A stretch of 64,000 bases of DNA from Scalindua sp964344685. Lineage in GTDB: Bacteria > Planctomycetota > Brocadiia > Brocadiales > Scalinduaceae. The notes beneath the pieces were generated by a model. That model ran no database searches. It was not told the DNA's origin and was given only the letters and a program-made list of their open reading frames with translations. This document shows, piece after piece, positions 26,096 to 34,983 of this stretch. How positions within the stretch are numbered: position 1 is the stretch's first letter; every line of letters begins with the position of its first letter. The translations under genes were made by a program, and so were the position numbers. The DNA is taken from NCBI GenBank assembly GCA_964344685.1, contig CAYFOK010000009.1:62001-126000 (forward strand). The letters run 5' to 3'.

Positions 26096-28848
26096 CTATT
26101 GGTTTCCTTAATTACTGCCTGGGCAGCTGATAAGCGTGCAATTGGTACCCTGAAAGGGGAGCAGCTTACGTAGTCCATTCCGTTTCTGTGACAAAAATGT
26201 ATTGAAGAAGGCTCCCCCCCATGTTCGCCGCATATACCTACCTTAAGGCCCGGCCTTCTTTGCCGTCCCTTTCTTATGCCGGAAGTAACCAGCTGTCCTA
26301 CACCATCCTCATCCAGGACTTGAAAAGGGTCTTTCTCCAATATTCCACGTTCGGCATACTGTGGTACAAAAGAGCCGACATCGTCACGGCTATATCCAAA
26401 TGTCATCTGTGTTAAATCGTTAGTACCAAATGAGAAGAATTCGGCATATTTAGCAATGCTATCGGCAGTTAAAGCCGCCCTTGGTATCTCTATCATAGTA
26501 CCGATTTTATAATTTATCTTTACTCCCTTCCTCGCCAGCACTTCGTTCGCAATCATCTTAACATCGTTTTTAAGGACATTCATCTCTTCATCCGTTCCTA
26601 CAAGAGGCACCATTATCTCTGGGACCACCTTGATACCCTTCTTTTTTACAACACATGCTGCTTCAATTATTGCCTTCACCTGCATTTGATAAATATCCGG
26701 ATAGATAATACCGAGGCGGCATCCTCTTAATCCCAACATAGGGTTAGTTTCATGGAGGCTGTTAACCCTGTCTTTGACATCCTTCAGGATCATTCCCATT
26801 TTTTTCGCAAGCACAACCTGCAAATGCTTTTCTTTAGGCAGGAATTCATGTAGTGGTGGATCGAGAAGTCTAATTGTTACAGGGAAGCCGTTCATGACCT
26901 TGAAAATTTTTGCAAAATCACTTCTCTGCATTGGCAGCAGTTTGTTCAGCGCGCCCTTATATAGTCTTTCCGACTCTTTAAGCTTCGCTTTAAAATTATT
27001 TGTTTTGTTATTCAATGAAGTTCGCTTCTTCTTTGGTGCCTGGCCAAGTTCTGCTTCCGCGTCATTAACTGCCGTCTGCAGGCGGGAAACGTTTCCTGCC
27101 GTGAGTATCATCTGCCTGACATAATCAATACGATTTTCACCGAAAAACATATGTTCTGTGCGGCATAGCCCGATACCCTCGGCGCCAAAATCCCTGGCTC
27201 TCTTTGCGTCTTCCGGAGTGTCCGCATTTGTCCTGATTTTAAGCCTGCGAATTTCATCTGTCCATTTCATAAGTTTGGCAAAGTCTCCGCTGAGTGTTGG
27301 TTCTACTGTAGGTACCTGCCCCAGTATGACTTCACCATGTGTGCCGTCCAGGGAAATGTAATCACCTTTTTTAATGACCTTTTCTCCCACAGTGAATTCT
27401 TCTTTCTCATAGTCTATCTGAATACTGCCGCATCCTGCCACACAGCATGTTCCCATACCTCTGGCAACTACAGCCGCATGCGATGTCATACCTCCCTTAG
27501 TTGTAAGTATTCCTTCAGCGACATGCATGCCTCCAATATCTTCCGGCGATGTCTCGATTCGTACCAGTATGACTTTCTCATGCTTTGCCACCAGCTTTTC
27601 AGCTTCATCGGCGTGGAATGTTATCTTGCCGGAAGCCGCACCCGGTGACGCCGGTAACCCGGACGCGATTACCTCTCTTTTCGCTTTTGGATCAAATGTA
27701 GGATGAAGCAGTTGGTCCAGCTGGTCAGGATCTATTCTGCTGACAGCAGTTTCTTTGTCGATGAGTTTTTCCTTTACCATATCAACAGCAATTTTTACGG
27801 CTGCCTGTGTGGTGCGCTTTCCATTTCGTGTCTGGAGCATAAACAACTTACCTTCCTGTATAGTAAATTCCATATCCTGTAAGTCTTTATAGTGTTTCTC
27901 CAGTTTGTTTTTTATGTTTACTAATTTTTTATATGCGGCAGGTATCTCTTTTGCCAAATCGCTTATAGGTTCAGGAGTTCGTATACCTGCTACTACGTCC
28001 TCACCCTGTGCATTCAGCAGGAACTCTCCATAGAATTTATTCTCGCCTGTAGACGGATTCCTGGTAAAGCAGACACCTGTTGCAGAGTTATTACCTGTAT
28101 TACCATATACCATAGCCTGAATGTTTACGGCAGTTCCCATTAAGCCACTGATCTCGTATATTTTTCTGTATTTTACGGCTCTGGGATTATTCCATGAATT
28201 AAAAACCGCGACAATGGATTTGCGGAGTTGTTCTTTAGGGTCTATGGGGAAATTGGTGCCGGTTCTCTTTTTGTAAATCGCAATAAAATCCTTACAGATG
28301 TTCTTCAACTGTTCGGCGTTGAGTTCTGTGTCGTTTTCCACATTTGCCATTTTTTTGTGTCGTTCCAGTATCTCCTCAAAGTCATGATGTTTCATGCCCA
28401 TCACAACATTGCCAAACATGTTTATAAACCGTCTATATGCATCCCATGGAAATCTTTTATTACTGGTTTTATTAATAAGACCTTGTACAGAATCAGGGTT
28501 CAGTCCCAGGTTCAGTACCGTGTCCATCATCCCGGGCATGGAGGCAGCAGCACCGCTTCTTACTGATACTAATAATGGATTCTTTGCGTCTCCCAGTTTA
28601 GCACCCATTTCGCGTTCAAGGCGCGAGAGGTTTCTATCAATTTCACTTTGGAGTCCGGAAGGGAATTTTTTATTATTTTTATTATATTCATCACATGCCT
28701 GAGTTGTAATAGTAAATCCGGATGGTACAGGAAATCCGAGATTTGCCATCTCCGCCAGATTAGCGCCCTTACCACCAAGAAGGTCCCTCATTTTAGCATT
28801 ACCATCAGCACTGTTGTTGCCAAAAAAATATATGTACTTCTTTTTCAT
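26092..28848 (-). CDS. ppdK: Pyruvate, phosphate dikinase
   Basis: About 918 residues; the enzyme interconverts pyruvate, ATP and Pi with PEP, AMP and PPi. The N-terminal ATP-grasp domain begins LLGGKGANLAEMANLGFPVP. The swivelling phosphohistidine domain contains GGMTSHAAVVARGMGTCCVAG, with the catalytic His in TSHAA. The PEP/pyruvate-binding barrel has GLCRTEHMFF, GTMIEIPRAAL, FFSFGTNDLTQMTFGYSRDD and GICGEHGG. ATG 28848 is chosen because a CAGGGA site lies 7 bp upstream; an upstream in-frame ATG at 28878 is less likely. It is followed by a 4-bp overlap into a TPR gene. In anammox bacteria it probably serves gluconeogenesis from acetyl-CoA pathway pyruvate. Confidence 0.95.
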   Translation of the reverse strand: MKKKYIYFFGNNSADGNAKMRDLLGGKGANLAEMANLGFPVPSGFTITTQACDEYNKNNKKFPSGLQSEIDRNLSRLEREMGAKLGDAKNPLLVSVRSGAAASMPGMMDTVLNLGLNPDSVQGLINKTSNKRFPWDAYRRFINMFGNVVMGMKHHDFEEILERHKKMANVENDTELNAEQLKNICKDFIAIYKKRTGTNFPIDPKEQLRKSIVAVFNSWNNPRAVKYRKIYEISGLMGTAVNIQAMVYGNTGNNSATGVCFTRNPSTGENKFYGEFLLNAQGEDVVAGIRTPEPISDLAKEIPAAYKKLVNIKNKLEKHYKDLQDMEFTIQEGKLFMLQTRNGKRTTQAAVKIAVDMVKEKLIDKETAVSRIDPDQLDQLLHPTFDPKAKREVIASGLPASPGAASGKITFHADEAEKLVAKHEKVILVRIETSPEDIGGMHVAEGILTTKGGMTSHAAVVARGMGTCCVAGCGSIQIDYEKEEFTVGEKVIKKGDYISLDGTHGEVILGQVPTVEPTLSGDFAKLMKWTDEIRRLKIRTNADTPEDAKRARDFGAEGIGLCRTEHMFFGENRIDYVRQMILTAGNVSRLQTAVNDAEAELGQAPKKKRTSLNNKTNNFKAKLKESERLYKGALNKLLPMQRSDFAKIFKVMNGFPVTIRLLDPPLHEFLPKEKHLQVVLAKKMGMILKDVKDRVNSLHETNPMLGLRGCRLGIIYPDIYQMQVKAIIEAACVVKKKGIKVVPEIMVPLVGTDEEMNVLKNDVKMIANEVLARKGVKINYKIGTMIEIPRAALTADSIAKYAEFFSFGTNDLTQMTFGYSRDDVGSFVPQYAERGILEKDPFQVLDEDGVGQLVTSGIRKGRQRRPGLKVGICGEHGGEPSSIHFCHRNGMDYVSCSPFRVPIARLSAAQAVIKETNR

Positions 28849-29243
28849 GATTTTTTCCCTGTTTAAAGTTTGTGACAATACCGCTCATTGACCGGTAATC
28901 TTGCCATGGCAGAATTACCACATAAGAATGTATAGTCTTTTCATGGAAATATTATTCTGTAACACCGTATTTCAGCTGTATAACCTGAGGTTGATAGACG
29001 GTGAGATGGAAGTTTTGATACTATCAAACATGCTTATGTCTAGCAAGAAAAATTATTACGCTTATTGTTTTGACTTAATAAGATCGTTTTGGTAGCATTT
29101 TTTTCTTTTTTTATATGTTTCATCATGTGAGAAAGTGTAATATAGGGAAAAATATATCAAGAATTTGTGGTATGTACCACAGTTACTTATAATTATATCT
29201 ACACTGAATAATCTAAGGAATCAGCAATGGAAGGGAGTTAGTA
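28849..29243. other. Divergent ppdK-purH spacer
   Basis: About 395 bp, AT-rich, with no gene supported; the short frame at 28901-29095 has no ribosome binding site or recognisable product. A moderate promoter for purH lies at 29070-29098 (TTGACT, 17 bp, TAGCAT), leaving a leader of roughly 140 nt. I saw no purine-riboswitch-like conserved sequence, but I cannot fold the RNA here. Confidence 0.4.
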
Positions 29244-30815
29244 ATGGCAAAGATAAGAACCGCTCTAATCAGTGTTTCTGACAAGACCGGAATAATAAAC
29301 CTTGCGAAAGGGCTGGCAGATCTAGGTGTTAAAATTATGTCAACCGGTGGCACTGCTAAATCTATCAGGGAAAATGGTATTGATGTTACTGATGTGTCTG
29401 AATATACGGGTTTTCCGGAGATAATGAATGGCAGGGTAAAGACGTTGCATCCAAAAATTCATGGCGGCCTGCTTGCCGTCAGGGATAATGAAAATCATAT
29501 GAAACAGATCGAGGATCTGGGGATTGGTACAATTGACCTTGTTGTTGTTAATCTGTACCCTTTTGAGAAAACTATCAATAAGGAGAATGTATCCCAGGAT
29601 GAGGCGGTTGAAAATATTGATATTGGCGGGCCATCCATGATCAGGTCTGCTGCTAAAAATTTCAAACATGTTGCAATTGTTGTAAACCCTGATCGTTATG
29701 ATACACTGTTGAAAGAATTAAATGAAGGAGACTGTGATCTCTCATATGAGACACGTTATAAGCTGGTTACAGAAGCATTTAAACATACCAGCCAGTACGA
29801 TAAGGTAATTTTTGATTATTTTAACAGGGGTAATGAAGAGGTTTATCCTGAAACATTAAGCAGGGTACTGGATAAAAAGCAGGATTTAAGATATGGCGAG
29901 AACCCCCACCAGACAGCAGCATTTTATGTTGATAAGGGCGTTAATGTACCGTGTATTTCAAACGCGGAGCAGTTACATGGTAAGGCGTTGTCTTTTAATA
30001 ACATATTAGACACCGATGTCGCCATCGAAATAGTTAAAGAGTTTGATGTGCCATCTGCCGTTTTAATAAAACATGCTAATCCATGTGGTGTCGCATGCGC
30101 AGAAGACCTCAAAGACGCGTTTACAAATGCTTATAGTTCTGATCCGGTTTCGGCTTTTGGATGTATACTGAGTTTGAACAGGGCAGTTGATGAGAAAACT
30201 GCTGAGGCAATTACAGAGCCGGGCCATTTTGTTGAGGCGATTGCGGCACCGGGCTTCAACGATAAGGCTGTTGAAATTCTGACTACAAAGCGAGGCTGGG
30301 GAAAGGACCTTCGATTATTGAAATTAGACTCACTTGGTAGTTCATCCACAAAGAAAGGGATAAATGATTTCAGGGGCGTTGTTGGAGGGCTTCTGGTTCA
30401 GGATAAAGATATGAATTCAGGTGACAAAGATCAGTTGAAGGTTGTTACAGAAAAAGCTCCGTCAGAAGAGGAGATAGATGAGTTGCTGTTTGCTTGGAAG
30501 GTGTGCAAACACGTTAAATCCAATGCAATCGTTTTTACAAAAGATAAGATGGTTGTTGGAGTGGGAGCAGGTCAGATGAGCCGAGTTGACTCCACAAATA
30601 TCGCAATCAGCAAATCAGGTGGTCGAACAGCAGGAACTGTCATGGCCTCGGATGCATTTTTCCCTTTCAGGGATTGTATAGATATTGCTGCTAAGGCCGG
30701 GATTACAGCCATAATACAACCCGGTGGATCAAAAAAGGACCAGGAATCGATAGATGCAGCCAATGAACATGGCATTGCGATGGTATTTACCGGTGAGAGA
30801 CACTTTAAACACTGA
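29244..30815 (+). CDS. purH: Bifunctional AICAR formyltransferase/IMP cyclohydrolase
   Basis: A 523-residue enzyme for the last two steps of IMP synthesis. The IMP cyclohydrolase domain has ALISVSDKTGI, STGGTAKSIRENG, GRVKTLHPKIHGGLLAVRD and DLVVVNLYPFEKT. The formyltransferase domain contains DLRYGENPHQTAAFY, KHANPCGVA, VSAFGCILSLNRAVD and the C-terminal ASDAFFPFRDCIDIAAKAGI. Length is normal. A GGAAGGGAG site lies 6-8 bp upstream of the ATG. A lipoprotein gene follows after 50 bp. Confidence 0.96.
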   Translation: MAKIRTALISVSDKTGIINLAKGLADLGVKIMSTGGTAKSIRENGIDVTDVSEYTGFPEIMNGRVKTLHPKIHGGLLAVRDNENHMKQIEDLGIGTIDLVVVNLYPFEKTINKENVSQDEAVENIDIGGPSMIRSAAKNFKHVAIVVNPDRYDTLLKELNEGDCDLSYETRYKLVTEAFKHTSQYDKVIFDYFNRGNEEVYPETLSRVLDKKQDLRYGENPHQTAAFYVDKGVNVPCISNAEQLHGKALSFNNILDTDVAIEIVKEFDVPSAVLIKHANPCGVACAEDLKDAFTNAYSSDPVSAFGCILSLNRAVDEKTAEAITEPGHFVEAIAAPGFNDKAVEILTTKRGWGKDLRLLKLDSLGSSSTKKGINDFRGVVGGLLVQDKDMNSGDKDQLKVVTEKAPSEEEIDELLFAWKVCKHVKSNAIVFTKDKMVVGVGAGQMSRVDSTNIAISKSGGRTAGTVMASDAFFPFRDCIDIAAKAGITAIIQPGGSKKDQESIDAANEHGIAMVFTGERHFKH

Positions 30816-30865
30816 TTTAGAGACGAATTACACATATACAACATTATTTCGAGGAAGGAGCTTTT

Positions 30866-31696
30866 ATGTTTATGATACCAAAAAAAAACACTCTTAACTG
30901 TTTGCTGGCCGTCGCACTCCTGGTTATAATCTTTCAGGCAGGGTGTACAACAACGACGGTGAGAGAGACGCCTCCATTACAAACAGAAGTGGTGGAAACA
31001 AAACCAGCTCCCCCGGCAAAAGTATCGGGAACGGGTCTGGTAGAAATTACCGAACCAAATCAATTTCCTGCCTTTAAAGATGATTACGGAAGAATTGAAT
31101 TGCTTTACGCAGTAGACAAGAGCAGGCTGTATTTTAAAGAAGTCGAGTCATATCCTGACAATTTTAAATCAATGGGTTTTACCCCTGAAAAACAGATAGA
31201 AACCTTAAAGCTTTTCAGGGATGGATATGTCAGCACCAAGAGCCCGCAGGAGCTGACCGACTTTATTGCAAAAAATTTCAGGGTGTTTCAGGCTGCCGGG
31301 AAGGAAAACGGAGGCGAAGTCAACTTTACAGGTTATGGGTTTCAAGCTTCTGACGAAAATGTTACAAAAAGTACAAGCCTTGCATATGATTTGAATTTCA
31401 CAGCTTCAGCCTATTTTGGTTCATTAGGTTTACATGTCACACCAATGCGGGGCATAGCTGCCGATGACAGGGCTTTCCCACCTGGTGGACTTGCATTTGT
31501 GGTAATAGAAGAGGCGACAAACCTTAATGAGAAGGGGCAAGCTGGGAAATCATTTTTTACACTGACACATGATTCAAGGAGTACCACAAAAACGACTGAC
31601 AGGGCAGATGTCTTCTTTGGGATAGGCGAAGAGGCCGTGCAGAAGGCGGAGAATTTTAATACCTCTGGAAAGCTCTATTACCTTCTGAAACGATAA
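30866..31696 (+). CDS. Predicted lipoprotein, unknown function
   Basis: A 276-residue protein with a lipoprotein signal (LLAVALLVIIFQAGC; lipidated Cys at about residue 28) followed by a Thr/Pro-rich linker and a soluble domain. No family motif is recognised. An AAGGAG ribosome binding site lies 6 bp before the ATG, and a long hairpin downstream (31780-31826) probably ends the transcript. It may be co-transcribed with purH, but a functional link is not evident. Confidence 0.7.
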   Translation: MFMIPKKNTLNCLLAVALLVIIFQAGCTTTTVRETPPLQTEVVETKPAPPAKVSGTGLVEITEPNQFPAFKDDYGRIELLYAVDKSRLYFKEVESYPDNFKSMGFTPEKQIETLKLFRDGYVSTKSPQELTDFIAKNFRVFQAAGKENGGEVNFTGYGFQASDENVTKSTSLAYDLNFTASAYFGSLGLHVTPMRGIAADDRAFPPGGLAFVVIEEATNLNEKGQAGKSFFTLTHDSRSTTKTTDRADVFFGIGEEAVQKAENFNTSGKLYYLLKR

Positions 31697-31779
31697 GTTA
31701 TTAAAGTTAGATTCTTCATTCCGCTGTGCTACAATCAGAATGGCCGAAGAATCATAGTTTTAAAAGGCAATGCATAAGT

Positions 31780-31826
31780 TTTACAGCACTCGTATCCACG
31801 TAATGTGTGGGAACGAGTGCTGTAAA
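31780..31826 (+). terminator. Strong hairpin, probable transcript end
   Basis: TTTACAGCACTCGT (31780-31793) is perfectly inverted as ACGAGTGCTGTAAA (31813-31826), a 14-bp stem with further partial pairing in the loop. The following TTGTTTTGTTG is T-rich but interrupted. Lies 83 bp after the lipoprotein stop. Confidence 0.55.
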
Positions 31827-32049
31827 TTGTTTTGTTGTATATTGATTTGTGACAGGTACTTGGGTTTGTAGGTGTTTGGTGTGTATCATATAGCTGTCCT
31901 CTCTTTCTCATCTCCTCAGTCATATACACGTATGACTATTCATCATTCCATGCAGTTACTTGGGTTATTGCTGTAGCTTTACTCACACAAAATTTGATCT
32001 GAAATTAAATAACTACGCTACTTTTTCATGTTCTCAGACTATATGGTAC

Positions 32050-32078
32050 TTGAACTTACATATTTTATGTGATATAAT
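32050..32078 (+). promoter_or_regulatory. Sigma-70-type promoter upstream of the NO dismutase-like gene
   Basis: TTGAAC (32050-32055), a 17-bp spacer and a perfect TATAAT (32073-32078). The predicted leader to the ATG at 32235 is about 150 nt. The rest of the 31827-32234 spacer holds no gene I can support. Confidence 0.55.
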
Positions 32079-32234
32079 TCAAATCTTTATTGCCTGGTTG
32101 ATAAGCAGGTTTTCCTTCTTGTATTTTGTGTCGTGTTGCAAATGTTTTAAGCGTTTCCATGCATGGATGTGCGGTTAATGTACAATGCGTCTTTCCATTA
32201 TATCATACCGAAAATAGGGAAGACTATCTGGAAT

Positions 32235-34562
32235 ATGATTATGAAAAGTACTAATTGGTGGAAATATTTACTTGCTGTCCTGGTTGTTGGTGCATCTGGT
32301 GTTCTCTTTATGGGTTTCAGTACGTACAAAGATGCTCCTCCAAAACCTGACTTTATTTCAACTTCAGGGGTGGAAATTGTTCAACAGGCTTCTGTAGAAC
32401 GAGGACAGCTGGTTTTTCAGAAATATGCTTTGATGGAATACGGTAGTATGTTTGGAGATGGCGCTGCCAGAGGACCGGATTTTACTGCTGAAGCGCTCCA
32501 CCGCATTGCGGTAGAGATGAACAATTATTATGGCAGTCAGGTTGCAAATGAGGATTTAAGTGAGTTATCTCAAATAGAAAAAGATGGTATCTCTGTCAGG
32601 GTGCAGCGTGAACTTAAGTTAAACCGCTATGACAGCGAGAAAAATATTGTTATGCTTACCGAGGGGCAGGCTTACGCGGCAAAACGGCTGGCTGATTACT
32701 ACAATGCAAAATTCAAGGGAGACCACAAAGAGGCTTTTAAACCGGCAGGTTATATTACAGATGATGCTGAACTCAAGGACCTTTCGGCCTTTTTCTTCTG
32801 GGGCGCGTGGGTTTGCGCTGTGGAGAGGCCTGGTGGTGAATCCAGTTATACCCATAACTGGCCTTTTGATGAATATGCCGGCAATGTTCCAACACCGTCT
32901 GTAATCTTATGGAGCGTTATCGGAATGTTGTTTCTGATTTTCGGTCTTGGTGCGGTTCTCTGCGTATATAGCTATTATTCCAAGGCGTCCCAATTACAGG
33001 TCAAGGAAGATCCTGTCAGCAATAAAAGCGTTGATGCTTCTGCTCCCACAGCAAGTCAACGTGCAACTTATAAGTTTTTTGTGGTTGCGGTTGCACTGCT
33101 TTTTATACAGATAGTGGCCGGTGTCCTGACAATTCACGATTTCGTAGGATTTACGACTTTTTTTGGCTACAACATTTCAGAATTTCTGCAGATAACCATT
33201 ACCAGAAGCTGGCATGTACAGTTATCGATTCTGTGGATAGCAACCTGCTGGATAGCCGGTTCTATATTCATTCTCCCAGGTATACACAGGCAGGAACCAA
33301 AGCGTCAGGTTCTCCTTATCAACGTACTTTTCGGCTTACTGGTATCAGTGGTTATTGGTATGCTTGCAGGCTGTTTCCTTGGGCCTAAGAATCTGCTTGG
33401 TGAGAATTGGAGACTGTTTGGCAATCAGGGCTGGGAATTTGTTGAACTCGGCAAGGTTTGGCAGATTGTTCTCTTTGCGGCGCTCATTATGTGGGCTGTT
33501 ATTATTTACCGTGGGGTAAAGCCGGCCTTGAAAGGACAGTCAGCGTTTTCTCTGCCATATTGGATTCTTTACTCTGTTGTGGCAATTACTATTCTATTCC
33601 TGTCAAGCTTTGTGGGCGGTAAGAATACCAATTTCGTCATTGCCGATTTCTGGCGCTGGTGCGTCATTCACATGTGGGCTGAGTGCTTTTTTGAGGTCTT
33701 TACGACAATCGTTATCGCTTGCTATATGGTATTCATGGGATTAGTATCCCGGCAGGGTGCGACCAGGGTGATTTATCTGGCGACTTTGCTGTTTCTAGGT
33801 TCTGGCCTGCTTGGAATTTCCCATAATTTTTACTGGAATGCGAAACCGGCTGCTCTCATGGCCATTGGCAGTGTCTTTTCGACTCTCCAGGTTATCCCTC
33901 TAGTACTGCTTACGCTTGAAGTCTGGAAATTTGTACGTGTACCGGGATACTCTTTGAGGCGTTCTGTGAATTCAACCTCAGCAGGTTCTTCTTTCGGCTT
34001 TTCAGAGGCATTCCTGTTTCTAATTGCCGTGAATTTCTGGAACTTTTTTGGTGCCGGCGTGTTTGGCTTGATTATAAATCTTCCGATAATGAACTATTAT
34101 GAACATGGTACTTATCTAACTGTTAATCATGGTCACGCGGCTTTGATGGGTGTTTACGGTAACCTTTCAATAGCGGCAGTTCTATTTTGCAGCCGGCATG
34201 TTATAACCGCCAGGCGCTGGAACGTAAGACTCCTGCGCTCTACCTTCTGGGCTATTAACGTGGGACTCCTGCTGATGGTGGTGATGGATACATTCCCGGC
34301 TGGAGTGTTACAATTCAAGTCTGTTGTTGAAAATGGCTACTGGGTAGCCCGATCACAGGAATTTATTCTTGGTGGTGCTTTCCAGGTATTGACGTGGATG
34401 CGCTCGGTTGGAGGTGTGCTGTTTTTTGCCGGAGTGATACCGTTATTGTACTTTATGATAACGCGACTGAACTCGCTAAAGACTGCTGCGACTGAGCAGA
34501 GATCGGAAGAACCTGTCCTTATAGAAGAAGAGTTGCCGAAATGTGATGTACAGGTAGCATAA
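32235..34562 (+). CDS. nod: Quinol-NO-reductase homologue with NO dismutase-type active-site changes (NorZ/Nod-like)
   Basis: A membrane protein of about 775 residues in the heme-copper oxidase superfamily. After a first helix comes the qNOR-type periplasmic domain (GSMFGDGAARGPDFTAEALH) and about 13 further helices with TRSWHVQLSILWIAT, HMWAECFFEVF and VNHGHAALMGVYG. FeB ligands His479 and Glu483 are kept. The paired FeB histidines HH are His530-Asn531 (GISHNFYW), and the second active-site Glu in SALEVIP is Gln552 (STLQVIP). The spacing of 21 residues between the two changes equals that in qNOR. In the quinol-site HxxxE motif the Glu is Gly305. From memory these changes mark putative NO dismutases (2 NO to N2 + O2). 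A modified NO reductase remains possible. The start is ATG 32235 or 32241, ahead of the first helix. Confidence 0.85.
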   Translation: MIMKSTNWWKYLLAVLVVGASGVLFMGFSTYKDAPPKPDFISTSGVEIVQQASVERGQLVFQKYALMEYGSMFGDGAARGPDFTAEALHRIAVEMNNYYGSQVANEDLSELSQIEKDGISVRVQRELKLNRYDSEKNIVMLTEGQAYAAKRLADYYNAKFKGDHKEAFKPAGYITDDAELKDLSAFFFWGAWVCAVERPGGESSYTHNWPFDEYAGNVPTPSVILWSVIGMLFLIFGLGAVLCVYSYYSKASQLQVKEDPVSNKSVDASAPTASQRATYKFFVVAVALLFIQIVAGVLTIHDFVGFTTFFGYNISEFLQITITRSWHVQLSILWIATCWIAGSIFILPGIHRQEPKRQVLLINVLFGLLVSVVIGMLAGCFLGPKNLLGENWRLFGNQGWEFVELGKVWQIVLFAALIMWAVIIYRGVKPALKGQSAFSLPYWILYSVVAITILFLSSFVGGKNTNFVIADFWRWCVIHMWAECFFEVFTTIVIACYMVFMGLVSRQGATRVIYLATLLFLGSGLLGISHNFYWNAKPAALMAIGSVFSTLQVIPLVLLTLEVWKFVRVPGYSLRRSVNSTSAGSSFGFSEAFLFLIAVNFWNFFGAGVFGLIINLPIMNYYEHGTYLTVNHGHAALMGVYGNLSIAAVLFCSRHVITARRWNVRLLRSTFWAINVGLLLMVVMDTFPAGVLQFKSVVENGYWVARSQEFILGGAFQVLTWMRSVGGVLFFAGVIPLLYFMITRLNSLKTAATEQRSEEPVLIEEELPKCDVQVA

Positions 34563-34722
34563 CCTTAGTAGAGTTGATGAATAGAAATCCGCTGTAAATA
34601 TTGAAATACTTGCTGATCAGAAGTGTTTCATCAGACTTGCCAGTGAAATCCATTCAATTGCCATATCTTACGATAGTTGTATATATACTTGACTTTATGT
34701 CTGTCTTAAGGAGAACGTTCTT

Positions 34723-34983
34723 ATGGAGTGGAAAATTGTAGGAATTATTGCTGCGATATGTACAACATCAGGCTTTATCCCTCAAATAATAAGAGGCATG
34801 CGTACAAAGAGACTGGATGATATCTCTCCTGCAATGTACATGCTTTTAATACTCGGGCTTTCTCTGTGGTTGTCCTATGGTATACATATTGAGGATATGA
34901 TAATCATTGTGGCAAATGCAACAGCATTGGCATTCAGCCTCTTTATTGTCTTCTTACGTTTTAAATATATCAGGCAAAGATAA
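34723..34983 (+). CDS. SemiSWEET/PQ-loop small transporter
   Basis: An 86-residue three-helix membrane protein with a PQ-loop motif (TTSGFIPQIIRGMRTKRLDDIS), the Pro-Gln hinge of SemiSWEET (MtN3) transporters. Members dimerise to move sugars or related small solutes across the membrane. AAGGAG lies 8 bp upstream of the ATG. It follows the NO dismutase-like gene by 160 bp in the same direction; whether they are co-transcribed is unclear and a functional link is not obvious. Confidence 0.82.
   Translation: MEWKIVGIIAAICTTSGFIPQIIRGMRTKRLDDISPAMYMLLILGLSLWLSYGIHIEDMIIIVANATALAFSLFIVFLRFKYIRQR

Noticed and set aside
28901..29095. 64-codon frame in the ppdK-purH spacer
   Set aside because: No ribosome site, no recognisable product and skewed composition; treated as non-coding spacer.
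31990..32010. TTGATCTGAAATTAA upstream of the NO dismutase-like gene as an FNR/DNR-type box
   Set aside because: The second half-site fits ATCAA only with a 5-bp instead of a 4-bp spacer, and the position is not near -41.5 of the predicted start.
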